DNA of 64,000 nt from contig NZ_CP126247.1 in the NCBI RefSeq assembly GCF_030142155.1, positions 3,038,001 through 3,102,000 on the forward strand, read 5' to 3'. Shown here one piece after another: positions 1 to 9,252 of this stretch. The notes beneath the pieces are model-generated. The model was not told the DNA's origin and ran no database searches. It saw only the letters and a program-made list of their open reading frames with translations. Position numbers and translations under genes: made by a program. The stretch comes from Arthrobacter sp. zg-Y820 (GTDB lineage Bacteria > Actinomycetota > Actinomycetes > Actinomycetales > Micrococcaceae). How positions within the stretch are numbered: the stretch's first letter is position 1; the number at the start of each line of letters is the position of its first letter.

Positions 1-346
1 CGCCGAAGTTGTAGCCGAACAGCGCCTGGTCCCAGTCGATCTCGCCGGAGACCGCCTTGGCATAGGGGTCCAGCAGCAGCTTGTTGGGGTTGCAGCGGTT
101 GCCGTGTTCGGTGTCGGACGGGCCGTCAACCCGGTATCCGTATTTCTGCCCGGGCAGAACCTGGGGCAGGTAGCAGTGCCACACATAGCCGTCCACCTCG
201 GTCAGGCGCACACACTCTTCGTTGCCCTCGTCGTCGAACAGGCACAGCGTGACAGAGTCGGCAACCTCGCTGTAGAGCGCAAAGTTAGTGCCGTTTCCGT
301 CGTAGGTCGCGCCCAGCGGATAAGCTTCTCCCGGCCAAACTTCCAT
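1..346 (-). CDS. glgX: Glycogen debranching enzyme GlgX, N-terminal part (runs off the left edge)
   Basis: The reverse strand from the ATG at 346 reads MEVWPGEAYPLGATYDGNG and continues 115 codons to the window edge without a stop. The segment GTNFALYSEVADSVTLCLFD is the N-terminal CBM48 (isoamylase-type) domain of GlgX/TreX debranching enzymes, which hydrolyse alpha-1,6 branches of glycogen limit dextrin. The following YGYRVDGP and the CNPNKLLLDPYAKA stretch are typical of this family. An AGGAG Shine-Dalgarno lies seven bases before the ATG. The catalytic GH13 barrel lies outside the window, so GlgX versus a TreX-like homologue cannot be fully settled. Family assignment is firm. Confidence 0.9.
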   Translation of the reverse strand, partial: MEVWPGEAYPLGATYDGNGTNFALYSEVADSVTLCLFDDEGNEECVRLTEVDGYVWHCYLPQVLPGQKYGYRVDGPSDTEHGNRCNPNKLLLDPYAKAVSGEIDWDQALFGYNFG

Positions 347-371
347 GTAAAGCTCCTGACTAGTTCAATAA

Positions 372-394
372 CAACAAGTACATAGTATGTCTAC
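372..394. promoter_or_regulatory. Short palindrome upstream of glgX, possible operator or promoter
   Basis: The 77 bases between glgX and nnr are AT-rich compared with their surroundings. They hold the perfect odd palindrome ACATA-G-TATGT at 380-390. On the glgX strand this contains CATACT, which could serve as a -10 element. No good -35 was found. Function is a guess from position and symmetry. Confidence 0.25.
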
Positions 395-423
395 TTACTT
401 TTTACCTCAGACTTGGCCCAGCA

Positions 424-2001
424 TTAAACAGCCCGCTTTACTACCCTCCGCGGGCGGCCCCGGACCGGAGTGCCCAAACCTGCCGGCTGAGCGGGGGAAA
501 GGTCCCCGATCACGGTTCGGACGGCGGCCGGCAGGGCTGAGGGTGCCACCGGCCCGGACGCGGCGGCGAGGGTTCCCGCCCGGCCGTGAATGCTCGCGGC
601 AGCAGCGGCAAGAGCCGCATAATGCCCCGGCGGGGGCCGTTCGTCGGCCCGGCCCGCGCGGTCCGTCGCGAGCAGCGCCCCCAGGATGCCGGAGAGGGTG
701 TCGCCGCTGCCGGCTGCCGCCAGCCACGGTGTCGCTTCGGCTTGGCTGAAGGTCTCACCGGTGGGGGCTGCAGTGATCGTGGCCCAGCCCTTGAGCAGGA
801 CGGTGGCCCCCGTCAGTTCGGCGGCGCGCCGGGCGGAGCGAAGCGGATCCGCCTCCACCTGCTTCCGGGGAACGGGCTCCCCAAGCCTGGTGAGGAGGGC
901 GGTGAGTTCGCCGGCGTGCGGGGTCAGGATCACCTGCGGTCCGAGGCCCGGCTCCGCCCAGGCCACGGCATCGGCGTCGACGACGGCGGGAAGCCCTGAC
1001 GCCATGGCGTCCAGGGCGCGCCGGCGCTGGTCTTCATCGGCTCCGGCTCCCGGTCCGGCGAGCCAGGCCTGGACATGGGTGTCCGGGACGCTGCCGGTGC
1101 CGCAGACGGCTTCGGGATGAACGGCGTTGATGAGGCGGCCGACCGGTTCCGGCCCCAAGTAGCGGATCATGCCGACGCCGGCGGCCAGTGCTGCTCCGGT
1201 GGCCAGGACAGCGGCGCCGGGATAGGTGGCGGAGCCGGCAGCGATGCCCAACACGCCACGGGTGTACTTGTGATCGGTTTTCCGGGGGGCGGACAGCAGA
1301 CCGGCCAGGTCGGCCGGTTCCAGCCGCAGCAGTTCCGGGGCGGCAAAGGCCGCCAGCCCGATGTCCACGTACTCGATCCGGCCGGCCGCAACCGCGCCGG
1401 GACCGGCCATCAGGCCGGTCTTGACGGCCCCGAAGGTGACTGTCAGGTCCGCGGCAAGGTGCTCGCCGTCGGCTTCCCCGGTGTCCGCGTCCACGCCGCT
1501 GGGCAGGTCGCAGGCGATGATCAGCGGCGGTTTCGGGCCGGTGCCCGGGTCCGGGAGTTTCCGGGCCAGTTCGGCAGCCGGTCCGCGCAGCCCGCCCCTG
1601 CCGCCGGTTCCCAGGATGCCGTCGATGACCAGGTCTGCTGCCGCACAGATCCCTGCGGCCTCCTCGACGCCGGCGGAGAGGGCGAGCACGCGGCCGCCCT
1701 GCCGCCGGAATTCGGCCAGGGCTTCCGGATGTGCCGTCGGAGCCGTGAGGACCGCTGTGGTCCCGGCGCCGCGGCGGGCCAGCCGGGCTCCGGCGTACAG
1801 GGCGTCGCCGCCGTTGTTGCCGGCGCCGGCCAGCACGCACACGCGTGTTCCGTAGACGGACCCGCAGCGGTCCAGCAACTCGCGGACGGCGGCGGCGTAC
1901 AATCCGTACGCTGCCCGCTGCATCAGTTCCGGGCCGAAGCCGGCGGCGAGCAAGGGTTGTTCCGCGGCCCGCACAGCGGTGCCGGAGTACGCACGAATCA
2001 T
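424..2001 (-). CDS. nnr: Bifunctional NAD(P)H-hydrate repair enzyme (epimerase plus ADP-dependent dehydratase)
   Basis: A 525-residue protein with the two fused domains of Nnr (YjeF). Residues 1 to about 220 are the YjeF-N epimerase domain with the loop GAGNNGGDALYAGARLARRG. Residues about 235 to 510 are the ribokinase-like ADP-dependent (S)-NAD(P)H-hydrate dehydratase with the nucleotide motif AAGSGDTLSGILGALLA. Together they repair hydrated NADH and NADPH. The gene is third after glmS and acpS on the same strand, nine bases after acpS, so it is probably co-transcribed. The start MIRAYSGTAVRAAEQ matches the usual N-terminus of the family. Confidence 0.93.
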   Translation of the reverse strand: MIRAYSGTAVRAAEQPLLAAGFGPELMQRAAYGLYAAAVRELLDRCGSVYGTRVCVLAGAGNNGGDALYAGARLARRGAGTTAVLTAPTAHPEALAEFRRQGGRVLALSAGVEEAAGICAAADLVIDGILGTGGRGGLRGPAAELARKLPDPGTGPKPPLIIACDLPSGVDADTGEADGEHLAADLTVTFGAVKTGLMAGPGAVAAGRIEYVDIGLAAFAAPELLRLEPADLAGLLSAPRKTDHKYTRGVLGIAAGSATYPGAAVLATGAALAAGVGMIRYLGPEPVGRLINAVHPEAVCGTGSVPDTHVQAWLAGPGAGADEDQRRRALDAMASGLPAVVDADAVAWAEPGLGPQVILTPHAGELTALLTRLGEPVPRKQVEADPLRSARRAAELTGATVLLKGWATITAAPTGETFSQAEATPWLAAAGSGDTLSGILGALLATDRAGRADERPPPGHYAALAAAAASIHGRAGTLAAASGPVAPSALPAAVRTVIGDLSPAQPAGLGTPVRGRPRRVVKRAV

Positions 2002-2010
2002 GCCTACAGA

Positions 2011-2361
2011 CTAACCCTCGGCTACCACCATGGCAGTCGCGACGTCGCCGTCGTGGCTGAGCGAGAGGTGCCAGGTGCGCACGCCCTTGGCTTCGGCGGC
2101 CGCGGCCACCGTGCCCCGAACGCTGACGCTGGGGGCGCCGGCGGCATCGAGGTCCACCTGGCAGTCCTGCCAGTTCATGCCGGCCGGAGCGCCGAGGGCC
2201 TTGGCGACCGCTTCCTTCGCGGCAAACCGGGCCGCAAGGGACCGCAGGTTCAGCTCACGTTCGGCCGGTACGAACAGCCGGGCCCGCAGGCCCGGCGTCC
2301 GCTCCAGCTGGCGTCCAAAGCGCGGCACGTCCACCACATCCACGCCAATGCCGATGATCAC
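2011..2361 (-). CDS. acpS: Holo-[acyl-carrier-protein] synthase
   Basis: A 116-residue protein starting [15 protein letters not shown], which holds the metal-binding Asp of AcpS, and carrying the second signature [12 protein letters not shown]. AcpS transfers 4'-phosphopantetheine from CoA to the serine of apo-ACP. Length is normal for the family. It starts two bases after the glmS stop codon, so translation is likely coupled. Its link with CoA supply is echoed by coaA, divergently transcribed just beyond glmS. Confidence 0.95.
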   Translation of the reverse strand: MIIGIGVDVVDVPRFGRQLERTPGLRARLFVPAERELNLRSLAARFAAKEAVAKALGAPAGMNWQDCQVDLDAAGAPSVSVRGTVAAAAEAKGVRTWHLSLSHDGDVATAMVVAEG

Positions 2362-2363
2362 CG

Positions 2364-4259
2364 CTATTCGACCGTTACGCTCTTGGCGAGGTTGCGCGGC
2401 TGGTCAACGTCGTAGCCCTTGGCGGTGGCCAGGGCGCAGGCGAAGATCTGCAGCGGAACCGTGGTCAGCAGCGGCGCCAGCAGGGTGGGCGTCTCCGGCA
2501 CGTAGAAGACGTGCTCGGCGTACGCCTTGACGGCGTCGTCGCCCTCTTCAGCGATCACGATGGTCTTGGCACCGCGGGCCCGGATTTCCTGGATGTTGGA
2601 GACCACCTTGGCGTGCAGCGAGTCGCGGCCGCGCGGCGAAGGCACCACCACGAAGACGGGCTGGCCCTCTTCGATGAGGGCGATCGGACCGTGCTTGAGC
2701 TCGCCGGCGGCGAATCCTTCAGCGTGGATGTAGGCCAGTTCCTTCAGCTTCAGGGCGCCTTCCATGGCGACCGGGAATCCTACGTGGCGGCCCAGGAACA
2801 GCACCGACTTGGCATCGGCCATGATGGCGGCCAGCTCCTTGATCTGCTCCGAGGAATCCAGCACCTGCTGGATCTTCGCCGGCACCTTGGCCAGGTCGGC
2901 CAGCATGTCCTTGATCTCGCCCTGGAACTTGTCGCCGCGCAGCTGGGCGAGGTACAGGCCCAGCAGGTAGGCGGCGGTGATCTGTGCCAGGAAGGCCTTG
3001 GTGGAAGCCACCGCGATCTCCGGTCCGGCATGGGTGTAAAGCACGGCATCGGACTCGCGCGGAATGGTCGAGCCGTTGGTGTTGCAGATCGCCAGCACCT
3101 TGGCGCCCTGTTCCTTGGCGTAGCGGACGGCCATGAGCGTGTCCATGGTCTCGCCGGACTGGGAAATGGCGACGATCAGCGTATGTTCGTTGACAATCGG
3201 ATCACGGTAACGGAACTCATGGCTGAGTTCGACCTCCACGGGGATCCGGCACCAGTGCTCAATGGCGTACTTGGCAACCTGGCCGGCATACGCGGAGGTT
3301 CCGCAGGCCAGGACCATGATCTTGTTGATCGACTTCAGGTCTTCGGGATCGATGCGCAGCTCATCCAGGGTCAGGCGGCCCTCGATGTCGGAGCGGCCCA
3401 GCAGGGTGTCGCCCACGGCCTGCGGCTGGTCGTTGATTTCCTTCTCCATGAAGGAGGGGTATCCGCCCTTTTCCGCAGCGGCGGCGTCCCAGTCCACCTT
3501 GAACTCGGTGCCCTCGGCGGGGTTGCCGTAGAAGTCGGTGATCTCGACGGCCTCGGGCGTGATCGTGACGATCTGGTCCTGGCCCAGTTCAACCGCGCGG
3601 CGGGTGAAGTCGATGAAGCCGGAGACGTCGGAGCCCAGGAAATTCTCGCCGTCGCCCAGGCCGACGACGAGCGGCGAGTTGCGCCGGGCGGCCACGACGA
3701 CGTCGGGCGAATCGGCGTGAATGGCCAGCAGGGTGAACGCGCCCTCGAGCCGGCGGCAGGCCAGCTGCATGGACACGGCCAGGTCCTGGCCGCCTTCGCC
3801 GCGGTAGACGGATGCCAGAAGGGCGGCTGCCACCTCGGTGTCGGTCTCGGAGCTGAAAACGGCCCCGGCTTCGAGCATCTCGGCCTTGAGCTCGGCGAAG
3901 TTCTCGATGATGCCGTTGTGGATCACGGCCAGGCGCCCGTCATCCGCCAGGTGCGGATGGGCGTTCTCATCCGTCGGACCGCCGTGGGTTGCCCAGCGGG
4001 TGTGGCCGATCCCGGTGGTTGCCGCGGGAAGCGGGGCTGCGGCGAGCTCGGCCGTCAGGTTGGCAAGTTTGCCCGACTTCTTGCGGGATTCGATCCCGGT
4101 CTCGGTCAGGACTGCGACTCCGGCGGAGTCATAACCGCGGTATTCCAGCCGGCGCAGGCCCTCCATGACGACGTCGAGCGCACCATGCTCATGACTCTTA
4201 AGCTGCCCTGCGGCGGCGGCACTGGGGCGGCGGCCTGCATATCCAACGATTCCACACAT
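2364..4259 (-). CDS. glmS: Glutamine--fructose-6-phosphate aminotransferase (isomerizing)
   Basis: The start is set at 4259 because GlmS must begin Met-Cys: [13 protein letters not shown] places the catalytic cysteine right after the initiator. An open frame extends 27 codons further upstream but cannot be the mature start. The product has 631 residues: N-terminal glutaminase (about 1-240) with HTRWATHG, then two SIS domains with CGTSAYAG and SQSGETMDT, and the C-terminal [13 protein letters not shown] typical of the family. It makes glucosamine-6-phosphate for peptidoglycan; glmM downstream does the next step. No Shine-Dalgarno precedes the ATG, consistent with a leaderless mRNA. Confidence 0.95.
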   Translation of the reverse strand: MCGIVGYAGRRPSAAAAGQLKSHEHGALDVVMEGLRRLEYRGYDSAGVAVLTETGIESRKKSGKLANLTAELAAAPLPAATTGIGHTRWATHGGPTDENAHPHLADDGRLAVIHNGIIENFAELKAEMLEAGAVFSSETDTEVAAALLASVYRGEGGQDLAVSMQLACRRLEGAFTLLAIHADSPDVVVAARRNSPLVVGLGDGENFLGSDVSGFIDFTRRAVELGQDQIVTITPEAVEITDFYGNPAEGTEFKVDWDAAAAEKGGYPSFMEKEINDQPQAVGDTLLGRSDIEGRLTLDELRIDPEDLKSINKIMVLACGTSAYAGQVAKYAIEHWCRIPVEVELSHEFRYRDPIVNEHTLIVAISQSGETMDTLMAVRYAKEQGAKVLAICNTNGSTIPRESDAVLYTHAGPEIAVASTKAFLAQITAAYLLGLYLAQLRGDKFQGEIKDMLADLAKVPAKIQQVLDSSEQIKELAAIMADAKSVLFLGRHVGFPVAMEGALKLKELAYIHAEGFAAGELKHGPIALIEEGQPVFVVVPSPRGRDSLHAKVVSNIQEIRARGAKTIVIAEEGDDAVKAYAEHVFYVPETPTLLAPLLTTVPLQIFACALATAKGYDVDQPRNLAKSVTVE

Positions 4260-4266
4260 ACAGCTA

Positions 4267-4297
4267 AGACTACCGGCAGCCGCAGCCACACCGGCAA
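4267..4297 (-). promoter_or_regulatory. Putative glmS promoter giving a leaderless transcript
   Basis: On the minus strand TTGCCG (4292-4297) and TAGTCT (4267-4272) are separated by 19 bases. The -10 ends seven bases before the glmS ATG, so transcription would begin at or next to the start codon. By-eye call; spacing is slightly long. Confidence 0.45.
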
Positions 4298-4348
4298 AGC
4301 GCAGCTGGAGTGCCGCCGGCCCAAATCCGGTTGCCTGCAACGGGCGTT

Positions 4349-4377
4349 TTGGATTGGCTGCCCGGCAGGGCAGAATC
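4349..4377 (+). promoter_or_regulatory. Putative coaA promoter giving a leaderless transcript
   Basis: TTGGAT (4349-4354) and AGAATC (4372-4377) have a 17-base spacer. The -10 ends five bases before the GTG start of coaA at 4383. No ribosome binding site is present, so the mRNA is probably leaderless. Confidence 0.45.
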
Positions 4378-4382
4378 GTAAA

Positions 4383-5384
4383 GTGACAGACCGTACATCA
4401 AAGGCAGCCCCTCATCCGGCCAAGGCCTCCTCCGGAAACGGCGCCGACAGCGGTTTTTCGCCGTTCGTGGAGCTGGACCGGCAGACCTGGTCCCGGCTTT
4501 CCAACGAAATCCGGTCCCCGCTGAACCAGGACGACATCCTGCGGCTCCGCGGCCTGGGCGAAAAACTGAACCTGGATGAAGTGCGGGAGGTGTATCTCCC
4601 GCTCTCGCGCCTGCTCAACCTTTACGTTGCCGCGGCCGGACGGCTGCACAGCGCCACCACCACATTCCTGGGCGAGAAGACCACCCGGACCCCGTTCGTC
4701 ATCGGGGTCGCCGGGTCGGTGGCCGTCGGCAAGTCGACGACGGCGCGCGTGCTGCGCGAAATGCTGCGGCGCTGGCCCGAGACGCCGAACGTTGAGCTGA
4801 TCACCACCGACGGGTTCCTCTATCCCAACGCAGAGCTCAAGCGGCGGGGGCTCATGGACCGCAAGGGGTTCCCCGAGTCATACGACCGCCGCGCGCTGCT
4901 GCGCTTTGTCAGCGCGGTCAAGAGCGGAGCGGAGGAGGTCAGGGCGCCAAGGTACTCGCATCTGACCTACGACATCCTGCCCGAAGCGGAGATTGTGGTC
5001 CGGCGCCCCGACGTGTTGATTGTGGAGGGCCTGAACGTCCTCGCTCCGGCGCGGACGCGGGCCGACGGCCGGGCAGGGCTCGCGCTGAGCGACTTCTTCG
5101 ACTTCTCCATCTACGTGGACGCGAGAACCTCGTACATCGAGGAATGGTATGTCCAGCGCTTCATGTCTCTGCGCGGCGGCGCGTTCGCCAATCCGGACTC
5201 ATACTTTCACCGCTACGCCGGACTCACCGATGAGGAAGCCCGGGCCACGGCGCTGGGCATTTGGAAGCGCATCAATGAACCGAACCTGGTCACCAACGTG
5301 CTGCCGACGCGCGGTCGTGCCCAGCTGGTGCTGACCAAGGACTCGGACCATTCAGTGACCCGGATGCTGCTGCGCAAAACGTAG
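4383..5384 (+). CDS. coaA: Type I pantothenate kinase
   Basis: A 333-residue protein read from the GTG at 4383 ([18 protein letters not shown]). The open frame extends far upstream, but that part lies antisense to glmS and is not coding. It has the P-loop [17 protein letters not shown] at about 100-116, then TTDGFLYPN and a C-terminal [16 protein letters not shown], all typical of bacterial PanK-I (CoaA), which phosphorylates pantothenate in the first committed step of CoA synthesis. The N-terminal 25-30 residues are a variable extension. It faces glmM tail to tail. Confidence 0.95.
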   Translation: MTDRTSKAAPHPAKASSGNGADSGFSPFVELDRQTWSRLSNEIRSPLNQDDILRLRGLGEKLNLDEVREVYLPLSRLLNLYVAAAGRLHSATTTFLGEKTTRTPFVIGVAGSVAVGKSTTARVLREMLRRWPETPNVELITTDGFLYPNAELKRRGLMDRKGFPESYDRRALLRFVSAVKSGAEEVRAPRYSHLTYDILPEAEIVVRRPDVLIVEGLNVLAPARTRADGRAGLALSDFFDFSIYVDARTSYIEEWYVQRFMSLRGGAFANPDSYFHRYAGLTDEEARATALGIWKRINEPNLVTNVLPTRGRAQLVLTKDSDHSVTRMLLRKT

Positions 5385-5441
5385 GCCCGTTCCGGGCCGG
5401 CGCCGGCGCGGAAGCATCCGGATCCGCGTCAGGCGCGCGTC

Positions 5442-6806
5442 TCAGGCCTTGGCGAAGGGTTCCAGGGCGAGGTGGTTTTCCACCGTCTCGGCCAGCTTGG
5501 AGGCCACGGAGGCAGCGGTTTCCATGTCCGCGGCTTCCACCATCACCCGCACCAGGGGCTCGGTGCCGGAGGGACGGAGCAGCACCCGGCCCGTTTCGCC
5601 CAGAACCATCCGGGCGTCCAGGACTGCCTGGAGAACGGCCTCGTTGCTGCTTACCGCAGCCTTGTCGACGCCCTTGACGTTGATCAGGACCTGGGGCAGC
5701 TTGTTCATGACCTGCGCCAGCTCCTTGAGCGTCTTCCCGGTGCGCTTCACCTGCGCTGCGAGCTGCAGGCCGGTCAGGACGCCGTCACCGGTGGTGGCGA
5801 ATTCGGAGAAGATCACATGTCCGGACTGCTCGCCGCCAAGGCTGTAGCCGCCGGCGCGCATGCCCTCCAGAACGTACCGGTCCCCCACTCCGGTCTCCAG
5901 GAGGGTGATGCCGGCGTCGCGCAGCGCGAGCTTCAGGCCCAGGTTGCTCATCACCGTGGCCACGAGGGTGTCGTCCTTGAGCTTGCCGGCGTCCTTCAGC
6001 GCCACGGCCATGATGGCCATGATCTGGTCACCGTCGATGACGGTTCCTTCATGGTCCACCGCCAGGCACCGGTCGGCGTCCCCGTCATGCGCAACGCCCA
6101 GGTCGGCCCCGTGTTCCAGGACTGCCGCCTGAAGCATTTCCAGATGGGTGGAGCCGCAGCCCTCGTTGATGTTCAGGCCGTCGGGCTCTGCTCCGATGAC
6201 CACCACCTCGGCGCCGGCGTCGGCAAAGACCTGCGGCGAGCAGCCGCTGGCAGCACCGTGGGCGCAGTCCAGGACGACTTTCAGCCCCTCCAGCCGGTTC
6301 GGCAGCGTCTGCAGCAAATGGATGACGTAGCGGTCCTCGGCATCGGCGAACCGGTGGATGCGTCCCACATCGGCTCCCGTGGGGCGCAGGCTGGGCTTTG
6401 CCATTTCGGTTTCAATGGCGTCTTCGGCGGCGTCGTCGAGCTTCTGGCCGCCGCGGGCCAGGAACTTGATGCCGTTGTCCGGAGCCGCATTGTGCGAGGC
6501 GGAAATCATCACGCCGAAATCGGCATCCAGATCAGCCACCAGGAAGGCCGCTGCGGGAGTCGGCAGGACGCCGGCGTCGAACACGTCAATGCCGGAGCTC
6601 GCCAGTCCGGCTTCCACAGCCGCGGAAATAAAATGCCCGCTGATGCGGGGATCCCGGGCCACTACCGCCACGGGCCTGCGGCCGCCCTGCACACGCCGGT
6701 GCCCCAGAACGACGGCGGCCGCCTGTGCCAGCCCCAAGGCCACTTCGGCGGTGATCAGGCCATTGGCCAATCCACGGACACCGTCGGTTCCAAACAATCT
6801 AGTCAT
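5442..6806 (-). CDS. glmM: Phosphoglucosamine mutase
   Basis: A 454-residue protein starting [16 protein letters not shown]. It carries the active-site phosphoserine loop [15 protein letters not shown] (about 100-115), the metal loop [11 protein letters not shown], the sugar loop [10 protein letters not shown] and the phosphate-binding [14 protein letters not shown]. GlmM interconverts glucosamine-6-phosphate and glucosamine-1-phosphate, directly after the GlmS step in UDP-GlcNAc synthesis. It lies downstream of rpsI on the same strand but after a strong terminator, so it probably has its own promoter in the 6807-6990 stretch, where I could not fix one. Confidence 0.96.
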   Translation of the reverse strand: MTRLFGTDGVRGLANGLITAEVALGLAQAAAVVLGHRRVQGGRRPVAVVARDPRISGHFISAAVEAGLASSGIDVFDAGVLPTPAAAFLVADLDADFGVMISASHNAAPDNGIKFLARGGQKLDDAAEDAIETEMAKPSLRPTGADVGRIHRFADAEDRYVIHLLQTLPNRLEGLKVVLDCAHGAASGCSPQVFADAGAEVVVIGAEPDGLNINEGCGSTHLEMLQAAVLEHGADLGVAHDGDADRCLAVDHEGTVIDGDQIMAIMAVALKDAGKLKDDTLVATVMSNLGLKLALRDAGITLLETGVGDRYVLEGMRAGGYSLGGEQSGHVIFSEFATTGDGVLTGLQLAAQVKRTGKTLKELAQVMNKLPQVLINVKGVDKAAVSSNEAVLQAVLDARMVLGETGRVLLRPSGTEPLVRVMVEAADMETAASVASKLAETVENHLALEPFAKA

Positions 6807-6990
6807 CGCACATAATCCTCAAACTTGGGGCGGGGCCGTAGGCATTCAGGCGGGAGAGCCCACTGGGCCATTGTGCCACTCCTGCACCGCCGGCGACTAA
6901 GCACCGGAGGCTGCGAGGTGGTTTCACGGCCAAGGCCACGGGTAATTCAGGTAAATAGTTGAAGCTGCTGAGCGTCCGGCAGCTGCCACG

Positions 6991-7033
6991 AAAAAGCCCG
7001 CCACGGGAGTCCGAGGACTTCCGTAACGGGCTT
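6991..7033 (-). terminator. Intrinsic terminator after rplM-rpsI
   Basis: The inverted repeat AAGCCCG (6994-7000) / CGGGCTT (7027-7033) encloses a second pairing, AGTCC/GGACT. On the minus strand the stem is followed by a short T run (CTTTTTCG). It sits 18 bases past the rpsI stop codon. Confidence 0.8.
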
Positions 7034-7050
7034 CTTCGTGTAGCGCTGGA

Positions 7051-7548
7051 TTAGCGCTTCGAGTACTGCGGAGCCTTGCGTGCCTTCTTGAGACCAGCCT
7101 TCTTGCGCTCAATGACGCGTGCGTCACGAGTCAGGAAGCCGGCCTTCTTGAGCGTCGCGCGGTTGTTGTCGCGGTCGATCTCGTTCAGCGAGCGGGCAAC
7201 ACCCAGACGCAGCGCGCCGGCCTGTCCGGAAGCGCCGCCGCCGTGGATGCGGGCGATGACGTCGTAGGCGCCGTCAAGGTCGAGGACCTTGAACGGCTCG
7301 TTGACATCCTGCTGGTGCAGCTTGTTCGGGAAGTAAGCAGCCAGGTCGCGGCCGTTTACCAGCCACTTGCCGGTGCCCGGAACAACGCGCACGCGGGCAA
7401 TTGCCTGCTTGCGGCGGCCAACGGCGGAGCCGGCGACCGTCAGGGCCGGGCGTTCCTTGACCGCAGCCTCGGCTGCATCAGGGGTTTCCGAGGTGTAGCT
7501 GGAAAGCTCCTCGGTTGTTTCATTGAGCTCTTCAGTGTTCTGAGCCAC
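7051..7548 (-). CDS. rpsI: 30S ribosomal protein S9
   Basis: A 165-residue protein. The C-terminal 130 residues are the S9 core ([19 protein letters not shown], then [19 protein letters not shown]), ending in the characteristic [11 protein letters not shown] tail that reaches the ribosomal P site. The N-terminal 35 residues are an acidic Glu/Thr-rich extension ([15 protein letters not shown]). Such an extension is common in actinobacterial S9. It follows rplM after 39 bases; the two form the conserved L13-S9 operon. Confidence 0.97.
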   Translation of the reverse strand: MAQNTEELNETTEELSSYTSETPDAAEAAVKERPALTVAGSAVGRRKQAIARVRVVPGTGKWLVNGRDLAAYFPNKLHQQDVNEPFKVLDLDGAYDVIARIHGGGASGQAGALRLGVARSLNEIDRDNNRATLKKAGFLTRDARVIERKKAGLKKARKAPQYSKR

Positions 7549-7587
7549 GATTCTCCTTGATTAAATTCTTTAGTTGGCGGGCCAGAA

Positions 7588-8031
7588 CTACTGGGCGACC
7601 TGGGTGATTTCGAAGGTCTTGGGCTGCTGGGCTCCATGCGGGTGCTCTGCACCGCGGTAGACCTTGAGCTTGCTGATCTGCTGTGCAGCCAAGGAGTTCT
7701 TGGGCAGCATGCCGCGGATGGCCTTCTCAACTGCACGTACCGGATTCGACTCCAGCAGTTCTGCGTAGTTGACGGAGGACAGACCGCCCGGGAAACCCGA
7801 GTGGCGGTAGGCACGCTTCTGTTCGAGCTTGGCGCCGGTGAGGGCTACCTTCTCAGCGTTGATGATGATGACGAAATCGCCCATGTCCATGTGGGGAGCG
7901 AAGGTCGGCTTGTGCTTTCCGCGCAGCAGTGTTGCGGTCTGGCTGGCAAGACGGCCTAGGACAACGTCGGTGGCGTCAATGACGTGCCACTGGCGGTTGA
8001 TGTCGCCGGGCTTCGGGGTGTACGTACGCAC
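7588..8031 (-). CDS. rplM: 50S ribosomal protein L13
   Basis: A 147-residue protein of normal L13 length with [19 protein letters not shown] near the N-terminus and the signature region [20 protein letters not shown]13 is an early-assembling large-subunit protein. It is first in the L13-S9 operon and is preceded by a 240-base untranslated region with a good promoter and a hairpin, suggesting control at the leader. Confidence 0.98.
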   Translation of the reverse strand: MRTYTPKPGDINRQWHVIDATDVVLGRLASQTATLLRGKHKPTFAPHMDMGDFVIIINAEKVALTGAKLEQKRAYRHSGFPGGLSSVNYAELLESNPVRAVEKAIRGMLPKNSLAAQQISKLKVYRGAEHPHGAQQPKTFEITQVAQ

Positions 8032-8066
8032 GGTTTTTGCCTTCGTTTCTTCTTCTTAGGTGGCGC

Positions 8067-8091
8067 GGCTCACATGGAGGCCATATGAGCC
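8067..8091 (-). promoter_or_regulatory. Leader hairpin before rplM
   Basis: GGCTCACATGG (8067-8077) and CCATATGAGCC (8081-8091) form an 11-bp stem with one mismatch and a 3-base loop, about 35 bases before the rplM start. L13 autogenous leaders are known in other bacteria; whether this is one is inference. Confidence 0.45.
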
Positions 8092-8248
8092 ACAGCTTCT
8101 CTATGCGTTTACCGGATGGTCAGGTGAGGACTGATGTAACCAGTGGTCCTGATGTACTCGGCTATTTCCCCGGGGCCAGGTGGCTCTGCAACCGAGCCGC
8201 TCCCGTGGGCATAGACCTATCGAGGTAGGACACGCACAACGACTATAA

Positions 8249-8277
8249 ACAATAGCCTGCTTACGGAGTCAGGTCAA
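8249..8277 (-). promoter_or_regulatory. Promoter of the rplM-rpsI operon
   Basis: On the minus strand TTGACC (8272-8277) and TATTGT (8249-8254) have an exact 17-base spacer. A second -10-like TATAGT begins a few bases downstream. The -35 overlaps the truA stop codon at 8274-8276. The leader to rplM would be about 210 bases. Confidence 0.7.
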
Positions 8278-9215
8278 AAGCCGGACAGCGCGCGCAGGGT
8301 GCGCGTGCTTTCGGCCCGCCGCTGCATTTCTTCATCGGCCGGATACCTTACCTCTTCAAGGATCAGCGGGTGGGGAGCGGCCAGCAGGGACTTCGAATCC
8401 CTGATCCGCGCCTGCAGCCTTTCCCCCAGCCATTCGGGGGTCCGCTCCCCCGCCCCGACCAGCATGGCTCCGCCGACGAGCGACCGGACCATGTTGTGGC
8501 AGAAGGCGTCGGCTTGCAGGTGAGCCTCGATCACGCCGTCGGGCCGCCTCAGGAAGGAGAACTCCTGCAGCTCCCGGACCGTCGTTGCCCTGGCGCGGGG
8601 CTTGCAGTACGAGAGGAAGTCCCGCACGCCCAGGACCGCCTGGGCTGCGGCGTTCATCCGGTGCTCGTCCAGCGCAAAGTCGTGCCAGAGCGTGACCGTC
8701 CGGGTGAGCGGGTCACGGCTGGCCTCGCGGTCGGCGATCCGGTAACTGTAGCGGCGCCACAGGGCGGAGAAGCGGGCGTCGAAGCCCTCCGGGGCCAGGG
8801 ACGCGGAGTGGACCGTAATGGCGCCCTCCATGGCGTGGATGACCCGTTTGGGTGCCTTGGCCTTGCGCAGCGGCATGGTGAGGTCCTTGTTCAGGATCCC
8901 CCTCATGCGGCGGATCAGCGCCTCCTCCGGGGTCAGCGCAGCACCCCGGGAAAGCCCCTCCCACTCGGCGCGGGTGAGGTCAAAGTGGACCACCTGCCCC
9001 CGGGCGTGCACGCCCGAATCCGTCCGGCCGGCGACCGTCAGCCGGATCGGGCGCCGGACCAGGACCTCCAGGGCCGCCTCAAGGGTGCCCTGGATGGTGG
9101 GAAGGTCATCCTGGACGGCCCACCCGTAAAACGAGGCGCCGTCGTAGGAGAGATCCATCCGGACACGAAAAAGCCCGCCGTCCAGTGATGGCGCGGCGGG
9201 CCTTTCGATACTCAT
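8274..9215 (-). CDS. truA: tRNA pseudouridine(38-40) synthase
   Basis: With the start at 9215 (MSIERPAAPSLDGG) the product has 313 residues. The open frame extends into rplQ, but those codons do not resemble TruA. The family core begins at MDLSYDGASFYGWAVQDD. The catalytic aspartate lies in VAGRTDSGVHARGQVVHFD, and the C-terminal DAFCHNMVRSLVGGAMLVG is conserved. TruA isomerises uridines in the tRNA anticodon arm. An alternative start is the ATG at 9158, just at the family core. The stretch between the two starts contains the rplQ terminator hairpin, which makes the start uncertain. Confidence 0.9.
   Translation of the reverse strand: MSIERPAAPSLDGGLFRVRMDLSYDGASFYGWAVQDDLPTIQGTLEAALEVLVRRPIRLTVAGRTDSGVHARGQVVHFDLTRAEWEGLSRGAALTPEEALIRRMRGILNKDLTMPLRKAKAPKRVIHAMEGAITVHSASLAPEGFDARFSALWRRYSYRIADREASRDPLTRTVTLWHDFALDEHRMNAAAQAVLGVRDFLSYCKPRARATTVRELQEFSFLRRPDGVIEAHLQADAFCHNMVRSLVGGAMLVGAGERTPEWLGERLQARIRDSKSLLAAPHPLILEEVRYPADEEMQRRAESTRTLRALSGF
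9168..9205 (-). terminator. Intrinsic terminator after rplQ, lying inside the 5' end of truA
   Basis: The minus strand reads GGCCCGCCG, a 13-base loop, CGGCGGGC and then TTTTTCG. The 8-bp GC stem is 9173-9180 with 9194-9201. It lies 50 bases past rplQ and within truA codons about 5 to 16 if the upstream truA start is used. Confidence 0.7.
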
Positions 9216-9252
9216 GCCCTCAATATTAAGGGACACGGAGCTGAAGGAAAAA

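Noticed and set aside
2511..4382. Long plus-strand open frame continuing into coaA
   Set aside because: It lies antisense to glmS, whose motifs are complete. Only the part from 4383 matches pantothenate kinase. Long antisense frames are common in GC-rich DNA.
5384..5398. GGCCCG-TTC-CGGGCC hairpin between coaA and glmM
   Set aside because: Six-base stem without a T run on either strand; too weak to call a terminator, though the genes are convergent.
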